A stretch of DNA of 64,000 bases from Pseudomonas sp. FP1742. Its GTDB lineage: Bacteria; Pseudomonadota; Gammaproteobacteria; Pseudomonadales; Pseudomonadaceae. This document shows positions 58,934-64,000 of this stretch, piece after piece; positions within the stretch are counted from its first letter, which is position 1; every line of letters begins with the position of its first letter. The notes beneath the pieces are model-generated. The model made no database searches, was not told the DNA's origin, and worked only from the letters and a program-made list of their open reading frames with translations. The stretch covers positions 2,108,001 to 2,172,000 of the forward strand of contig NZ_CP117460.1 of NCBI RefSeq assembly GCF_030687145.1. The letters are read 5' to 3'. Position numbers and translations under genes: made by a program.

Positions 58934-60265
58934 ATGACACAGGCAATTGCATCGCCCATCGTTCACGACCTGATCGGCGTCGGTTTCGGCCCTTCCAACC
59001 TGGCCCTGGCCATCGCCCTGCAAGAGCGCGGGCCGAGCCAGGGCGAGCTGGATGTGCTGTTTCTCGACAAGCAGGCGGACTACCGCTGGCACGGCAATAC
59101 CCTGGTCACCCAGAGCGAACTGCAGATCTCGTTTCTCAAGGATCTGGTGACCCTGCGCAACCCGACCAGTCCGTACTCCTTCGTCAATTACCTCAAGCAT
59201 CATGGTCGTCTGGTGGACTTCATCAACCTCGGCACCTTCTATCCGTGCCGCATGGAGTACAACGACTACCTGCGCTGGGTCGCCGGGCAATTCACCGGGC
59301 AGAGCCGCTACGGCGAGGAAGTGCTGACCATCGAGCCGGTGCTGCACAACCAGCAGGTCGAGGCGCTGCGGGTGATCTCGCGGGACACTCAGGGGTTGCA
59401 GCATGTGCGCACCACCCGTTCGGTGGTGGTCAGCGCCGGCGGTACACCGCGCATTCCCGAAGCGTTCAAGGCACTGAAGGATGACGGTCGGGTGTTCCAC
59501 CATTCCCAGTACCTGGAGCGCATGGCCAGGCAACCGTGCGTGAACAACCAACCGATGAACATCGCAATCATCGGCGGTGGGCAGAGCGCGGCGGAGGCCT
59601 TCATCGACCTCAACGACAGCTTCCCGACGGTGCAGGTGGACATGATCCTGCGCGGCTCGGCCCTGAAGCCGGCCGATGACAGCCCCTTCGTCAACGAAGT
59701 GTTCTCGCCGGAATTCACCGACCTGGTGTTCCAGCAGGCCAGCAGCGAACGCGAGCGTCTGGTCAACGAGTACCACAACACCAACTATTCGGTGGTGGAC
59801 ATCGACCTGATCGAACGTATCTACGGGATTTTCTACCGGCAGAAAGTCTCGGGCGTCGCGCGCCATGCGTTCCGTACCCTGACCACCGTCGAAAAAGCCA
59901 CCGCCACCGAGCACGGTATCGAATTGACGGTGCGCAATAATGCTACCGGTGAAGTCACGGTTCGGCGTTACGACGCCGTGGTACTGGCCACCGGTTACGA
60001 GCGGCAGATGCACCGCAAACTGTTGGCGCCGCTGGAGCAATACCTCGGCGATTTTGAGGTCGATCGCAACTACAGGCTGATCACCGACGAGCGCTGCAAG
60101 GCCGGGATCTACATGCAGGGTTTCTGCCAGGCCAGCCACGGCTTGAGCGACACCTTGCTGTCGATCCTGCCGATCCGCGCCGATGAAATTGCCGGCTCGT
60201 TGTATGACCATGGCAAATCCCGTGGCCGATCGGTGAGGGACGTGTTGTTGGCAACTGCCAGCTGA
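58934..60265 (+). CDS. pvdA: PvdA, L-ornithine N5-monooxygenase
   Basis: Cytoplasmic flavin-dependent N-hydroxylating monooxygenase of 443 aa, the same length as PAO1 PvdA. It makes N5-hydroxyornithine for the peptide side chain, using FAD and NADPH. The FAD-binding motif GVGFGPSNLALAIAL is near residue 15, the NADPH-binding motif IIGGGQSAAEAFIDL near 215, the substrate-pocket region KDLVTLRNPTSPYSFVNYL near 70, and the ATGY motif (VVLATGYERQ) near 355. ATG 58934 has GAGGA about 8 bases upstream and matches family starts; the longer frame from 58829 is rejected. It is preceded by an exact PvdS box and followed by REP elements. Confidence 0.96.
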   Translation: MTQAIASPIVHDLIGVGFGPSNLALAIALQERGPSQGELDVLFLDKQADYRWHGNTLVTQSELQISFLKDLVTLRNPTSPYSFVNYLKHHGRLVDFINLGTFYPCRMEYNDYLRWVAGQFTGQSRYGEEVLTIEPVLHNQQVEALRVISRDTQGLQHVRTTRSVVVSAGGTPRIPEAFKALKDDGRVFHHSQYLERMARQPCVNNQPMNIAIIGGGQSAAEAFIDLNDSFPTVQVDMILRGSALKPADDSPFVNEVFSPEFTDLVFQQASSERERLVNEYHNTNYSVVDIDLIERIYGIFYRQKVSGVARHAFRTLTTVEKATATEHGIELTVRNNATGEVTVRRYDAVVLATGYERQMHRKLLAPLEQYLGDFEVDRNYRLITDERCKAGIYMQGFCQASHGLSDTLLSILPIRADEIAGSLYDHGKSRGRSVRDVLLATAS

Positions 60266-60285
60266 GATTTTCGGCGTCTGTTAAG

Positions 60286-60364
60286 CCGCTTTCGCGAGCA
60301 AGCCCGCTCCCACATTTAACCTGTGTTTGCAGGACTAATGTGGGAGCGGGCTTGCTCGCGAAAG
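60286..60364. repeat. REP pair downstream of pvdA
   Basis: Inverted copies at 60286-60314 and 60338-60364, separated by about 23 bases. Confidence 0.9.
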
Positions 60365-60509
60365 GGCCGAAAGAACACCAAAAATCCTGAAAGCTGAACC
60401 CTTCCTGAAGAACCCCGCGATTCCCCCCACAACACCCCTGCGCAGCGTTTACTCTCTGGAAATCGCGGCGTAAGCTTCGCGCGTTTTCATCAATTAGCGG
60501 AGACCCACA

Positions 60510-60575
60510 GTGGGTACTTGTTCGAGTGACAGTTGTCGGCCGGTCTCGGTAACCGGCATTTTCCCGGCAAGATAA
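60510..60575 (+). CDS. Possible 21-aa leader peptide upstream of mgtA
   Basis: GTG 60510 has GGAG 7 bases upstream, ideal spacing. It encodes a 21-residue peptide beginning MGTCSSDSCRPVS and ending TGIFPAR, then TAA. The Cys-Ser-Ser-Asp-Ser-Cys-Arg-Pro pattern is distinctive. The second half of the ORF overlaps a hairpin (GCCGGT/ACCGGC). Mg2+ transporter genes of the mgtA type in enteric bacteria are controlled by leader ORFs and RNA structures; position suggests a similar role here, but the sequence is not MgtL and the idea is untested. Confidence 0.4.
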   Translation: MGTCSSDSCRPVSVTGIFPAR

Positions 60576-60767
60576 CGCGCAGCCTTTTGTGCCGTTGTCT
60601 CGCCGTAAAGCGAGCAGCGGCATCCCGATCGTGGCCGGTTCCGGCCCGACTCCCGACGTCTCTCTCATCGACGCTGAACAGCGTGTGATGTTCGACCCCG
60701 TGTCGTCATCGCAGCGCCTCGACTCGCCTGCTCGACGGTTTCCCGGCTGACCCTGGGGGGCACTGCC

Positions 60768-63485
60768 ATGAACCTGACCTGGCTGAAAGAATTCTTCGCC
60801 GGATTCCTGCGAAACCGTCACATCGCCCGGCACTTCCGTCGACTGGCGCTGCTGGAAAGCTTCACCGACACCACCGTCAGCCGCGAAGTCCCGCCGACGC
60901 TCGCGCAAACCCTGGTCGCCGCTGCCAACAGCGACACCGGCCAATTGCTGGATAACCTCGGCAGCCACCCTGACGGCCTGACTGAACCCGAGGCCGATGC
61001 CCTGCGCGAGCAACATGGCCTCAATGAAGTCGAGCACGAGCAGCCGCTGCCATGGTGGACGCACCTGTGGCACTGCTACAAAAACCCGTTCAACCTGCTG
61101 CTGACCTTGCTGGCGGTGATCTCCTGGCTGACCGAAGACATGAAAGCCGCCATCGTGATTTTCTCGATGGTGGTGCTCTCGACCTTGCTGCGTTTCTGGC
61201 AGGAAACCAAATCCAACCAGGCCGCCGACGCGCTCAAGGCGATGGTCAGCAACACCGCCACGGTGATGCGTCGGGAGGTGGTGAACAACGGTGCGCAACG
61301 CCTCGAATTGCCGATCAAACAACTGGTGCCGGGGGACCTGATCGTGCTCTCGGCCGGCGACATGATTCCCGCCGATTGCCGGGTGGCCAACGCCAAGGAC
61401 CTGTTCGTCAGCCAGGCCGCGATGACCGGTGAATCGATGCCGGTGGAGAAGTTTCCCCGTCAGCAGGACAACCACACCCACAACCCGCTGGACCTCGACA
61501 ACATCCTGTTCATGGGCACCAACGTGGTGTCCGGCACGGCGATGGCGCTGATTCTCACCACCGGCAACAACACCTATTTCGGCGCGCTGGCGCAGCGGGT
61601 CGGTGCCACCGATCGCGCACCGACCTCGTTCCAGACCGGGGTCAACAAAGTCAGCTGGTTGCTGATCCGCTTCATGTTCGTCATGGCGCCGCTGGTGTTG
61701 TTCATCAACGGTTTCACCAAGGGTGACTGGACCGAAGCATTGCTGTTCGCGCTGTCGATCGCCGTGGGCCTGACCCCGGAAATGCTGCCGATGATTGTCA
61801 CCTCGACCCTGGCCAAGGGCGCGGTGTTCCTGTCGCGCAAAAAAGTCATCGTCAAACGCCTTGATGCGATCCAGAACTTCGGCGCCATGGACGTGCTCTG
61901 CACCGACAAGACCGGCACGCTGACCCAGGACAAAATCTTCCTCGCGCGCAACGTCGATGTCTGGGGCAACGATTCCGATGACGTGCTGGAAATGGCCTAC
62001 CTCAACAGCTACTACCAGACCGGCCTGAAAAACCTGCTGGACGTGGCCGTGCTGGAGCACGTGGAAATCCACCGCGAGCTGAAAGTCGGCACGGCGTTTC
62101 GCAAGGTCGACGAGATTCCGTTCGACTTCACCCGTCGACGCATGTCGGTGGTGGTGGCCGAGCGTGATCAGCCGCACTTGCTGATCTGCAAAGGTGCGGT
62201 GGAGGAAGTGCTGGCGGTGTGCACCCGGGTGCGCCACGGCGATGCCGACGAGGCGCTGAGCGATGAATTGCTGGCGCGGATTCGCCAGGTCACCGCCACC
62301 TTCAATGCCGAAGGCCTGCGGGTGGTGGCGGTGGCGGCGCGGCCGATGATCGAGGGCCGCGACACTTACAGTCTGGCCGATGAACAGGCGCTGACGCTGA
62401 TCGGTTATGTGGCTTTCCTCGATCCACCGAAGGAAAGCACCGCGCCGGCACTCAAGGCCCTGGCCGCGCACGGTGTGGCGGTGAAAGTGCTGACTGGCGA
62501 CAACGAACTGGTGACCGCGAAAATCTGCCGTGAAGTCGGGCTGGAGCAGCAAGGCCTGCTGATGGGCAACGACATCGAACGCATGAGCGACGCCGAGCTG
62601 GCGGTGGCGGTGGAGACCACCAACGTCTTCGCCAAACTCACGCCGTCGCACAAGGAACGCATCGTCCGTTTGCTCAAGGGTAACGGTCATGTGGTCGGCT
62701 TCATGGGCGACGGCATCAACGATGCGCCGGCCCTGCGCACCGCCGACATCGGTATTTCTGTGGACAGCGCGGTGGACATCGCCAAGGAAGCGGCGGACAT
62801 CATCCTCCTGGAAAAGAGCCTGATGGTGCTGGAGGAGGGCGTGCTGGAAGGGCGACGGACCTTCGCCAACATGCTCAAGTACATCAAAATGACCGCCAGC
62901 TCGAACTTCGGCAACGTGTTCTCGGTGCTGGTGGCCAGTGCGTTCATTCCGTTCCTGCCGATGCTGCCGATGCACCTGCTGGTGCAGAACCTGCTCTACG
63001 ACATTTCGCAGATCGCCATCCCGTTCGATAACGTCGATGAAGACATGCTGAAACAGCCCCAACGCTGGCAGCCAGCGGACGTCGGACGCTTCATGCTGTT
63101 TTTCGGCCCGATCAGTTCGATCTTCGACATCAGCACCTTTGCGTTGATGTGGTACGTGTTCGATGCCAACACCCCGGACCACCAGACCCTGTTCCAGTCC
63201 GGCTGGTTCGTGGTCGGGTTGCTGACCCAGACACTGATCGTGCACATGATCCGCACGCCGAAGGTGCCGTTCCTGCAAAGCCGCGCCGCCATGCCGCTGC
63301 TGGTGATGACCGGGGTGATCATGGCCGTGGGGATTTTCCTGCCGATGGGGCCGCTGGCGCATTACTTCAAACTGCAGGCGCTGCCGTCGCTGTATTTCGT
63401 GTTCCTGCCGGTGATTCTGCTGGCGTACATGGCACTGACCCAGGCGGTGAAAGGTTTCTATATTCGGCGGTTTGGCTGGCAGTAA
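60768..63485 (+). CDS. mgtA: MgtA-type Mg2+-transporting P-type ATPase
   Basis: Inner-membrane P3B-type ATPase of 905 aa that imports Mg2+. The N-terminal cytoplasmic part includes HGLNEVEHEQPLPWW. Membrane helices M1-M2 follow (NPFNLLLTLLAVISWLTEDM...IVIFSMVVLSTLLRF), then the actuator domain with MTGES near 220, the phosphorylation motif CTDKTGTLTQ with Asp380, the hinge MGDGINDAPAL near 645, and the C-terminal membrane bundle (about 700-895). ATG 60768 has a G-rich ribosome binding site and matches family length. It is monocistronic with a leader of about 260 bases or more that suggests RNA-level control. It is not functionally tied to pyoverdine. Confidence 0.93.
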   Translation: MNLTWLKEFFAGFLRNRHIARHFRRLALLESFTDTTVSREVPPTLAQTLVAAANSDTGQLLDNLGSHPDGLTEPEADALREQHGLNEVEHEQPLPWWTHLWHCYKNPFNLLLTLLAVISWLTEDMKAAIVIFSMVVLSTLLRFWQETKSNQAADALKAMVSNTATVMRREVVNNGAQRLELPIKQLVPGDLIVLSAGDMIPADCRVANAKDLFVSQAAMTGESMPVEKFPRQQDNHTHNPLDLDNILFMGTNVVSGTAMALILTTGNNTYFGALAQRVGATDRAPTSFQTGVNKVSWLLIRFMFVMAPLVLFINGFTKGDWTEALLFALSIAVGLTPEMLPMIVTSTLAKGAVFLSRKKVIVKRLDAIQNFGAMDVLCTDKTGTLTQDKIFLARNVDVWGNDSDDVLEMAYLNSYYQTGLKNLLDVAVLEHVEIHRELKVGTAFRKVDEIPFDFTRRRMSVVVAERDQPHLLICKGAVEEVLAVCTRVRHGDADEALSDELLARIRQVTATFNAEGLRVVAVAARPMIEGRDTYSLADEQALTLIGYVAFLDPPKESTAPALKALAAHGVAVKVLTGDNELVTAKICREVGLEQQGLLMGNDIERMSDAELAVAVETTNVFAKLTPSHKERIVRLLKGNGHVVGFMGDGINDAPALRTADIGISVDSAVDIAKEAADIILLEKSLMVLEEGVLEGRRTFANMLKYIKMTASSNFGNVFSVLVASAFIPFLPMLPMHLLVQNLLYDISQIAIPFDNVDEDMLKQPQRWQPADVGRFMLFFGPISSIFDISTFALMWYVFDANTPDHQTLFQSGWFVVGLLTQTLIVHMIRTPKVPFLQSRAAMPLLVMTGVIMAVGIFLPMGPLAHYFKLQALPSLYFVFLPVILLAYMALTQAVKGFYIRRFGWQ

Positions 63486-63611
63486 TGCTGCCAGCTCCTC
63501 GGGCCTGATTTTTAAGAGAGGCACTTAACTTTAGGAAAAGTCCTACAGAAAGTACGACATGTCTTCCGTAGCCTTGCTTCCCCACGAATCCGCACCCCCA
63601 GGGGACCTGTT

Positions 63612-63986
63612 TTGCCAAATAAAGCCTTGCGCATTCTGATCGCCGACGAACAGCATTTTCACCGGATGAGAACCGAGCGGTTGTTCAACCAGCTCGGTTA
63701 TTACCGAGTGGCGCCGGTGCAAAGTCTTGCCGACATGCTGAATCTGGTCGAGTACGGATGCGAGCCGTTCGACCTGGTGATCATCAATGCCTCTCTGGCG
63801 GCAGGGGCATTGGATCTGTCCGGGTTCTTGCGCGATAACCGCCAGGTTCACCACGCCTTGATCTACGACGACGACGCGCTGCCGGATTTAGCCGCCATTC
63901 GACGGCTGATGGAGCTCATCGATCCGCCTGAGTATGAAGCTGCATCGCCACTGGATCAGGCGCGGAATCGACAACGGATCGGTTGA
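63612..63986 (+). CDS. CheY-like receiver protein with degenerate phosphorylation site
   Basis: Protein of 124 aa made of one receiver-like domain (RILIADEQHFHRMRTERLFNQLGYYRVAPVQS...). The acidic pair DE is kept near residue 12, but the phospho-acceptor position at the end of the third strand reads IINAS, Asn instead of Asp. The Thr/Ser position of the fourth strand also reads Tyr (ALIYDDD). Phosphorylation is therefore unlikely; it may be a protein-interaction module. The start is TTG 63612 with AGGGGA about 7 bases upstream; no better start exists. There is no output domain and no partner kinase in the window. Confidence 0.72.
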   Translation: MPNKALRILIADEQHFHRMRTERLFNQLGYYRVAPVQSLADMLNLVEYGCEPFDLVIINASLAAGALDLSGFLRDNRQVHHALIYDDDALPDLAAIRRLMELIDPPEYEAASPLDQARNRQRIG

Positions 63987-64000
63987 GTCCAGGGTTACCG

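Larger units (their letters stand above)
60266..60767. other. Gap between pvdA and mgtA: REP pair and mgtA leader
   Basis: 502 bases without a long gene. The first 100 bases hold a REP pair (60286-60364). The rest is probably the promoter and a long untranslated leader of mgtA, including a short ORF at 60510-60575 and several predicted hairpins (for example GCCGGT/ACCGGC around 60539-60556). Confidence 0.6.

Noticed and set aside
60081..63524. Antisense frame of over 1100 codons across pvdA end and mgtA
   Set aside because: It reads through two REP elements and has only His/Gln-rich antisense composition; mgtA motifs are all on the plus strand.

Overview
This window looks like the chromosome of a fluorescent Pseudomonas of the P. 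fluorescens group. It is GC-rich, carries many copies of the REP palindrome typical of that group, and keeps nearly the same gene order as the PAO1 pyoverdine region (pvdA, fpvI, pvdR, pvdT, opmQ, pvdP, pvdM, pvdN, pvdO, pvdE, fpvA, side-chain NRPS genes). No phage, transposase, CRISPR array, tRNA or rRNA gene was seen.

Layout. 1-1.5 kb: end of a quinohemoprotein amine dehydrogenase operon (qhpC, qhpB). 1.6-2.8 kb: LprI-like and AHSA1/SRPBCC genes. 2.8-3.3 kb: two tandem small RNA genes that look like RsmX, each with its own promoter, a GacA-type half site and a terminator. 3.3-5.1 kb: divergent DJ-1/PfpI (isonitrile-hydratase-like) gene and GlxA-type AraC regulator. 5.1-6.4 kb: a hydrolase remnant, a small unknown gene, REP elements and an orphan structured RNA motif. 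6.4-8.3 kb: GH15 glycosidase. 8.4-60.3 kb: pyoverdine locus. 60.5-63.5 kb: mgtA-type Mg2+ transporter with a leader carrying a possible short peptide ORF. 63.6 kb to the end: degenerate receiver protein.

Pyoverdine locus. A type II thioesterase precedes three overlapping NRPS genes (4123, 4506 and 1077 aa). The ferripyoverdine receptor follows, then on the opposite strand a terminal NRPS with thioesterase (1391 aa) behind the PvdE-type exporter. Eight adenylation domains are present. Specificity codes read by eye give: Ala-like (D), basic (D), Ala-like, Gly, D-Ser, basic, Asp, basic. The Asp module is split between proteins: its condensation domain and a fused Fe(II)/2-oxoglutarate hydroxylase end NRPS 2, and its A-T pair with a degenerate condensation-like (interface-type) domain forms NRPS 3. 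This points to a pyoverdine with beta-hydroxyaspartate as an iron ligand. PvdA makes N5-hydroxyornithine; PvdE exports the precursor to the periplasm; PvdM, N, O and P mature it there; PvdR-PvdT-OpmQ secretes or recycles it; the FpvA-like receptor takes up the ferric form, with FpvI as its cognate sigma factor. PvdL, PvdS, PvdH, PvdQ, any hydroxyornithine acylase (PvdF or PvdYII) and FpvR are not in the window; pvdF and fpvR are missing from the exact places they hold in PAO1.

Regulation. Five promoters match the PvdS iron-starvation pattern TAAAT-N16-CGT exactly (pvdA, pvdP, pvdM, pvdE, pvdR) and two more match approximately (pvdG, NRPS 1). The pvdE box lies inside the hairpin of the pvdO terminator. 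A Fur-type box precedes fpvI.
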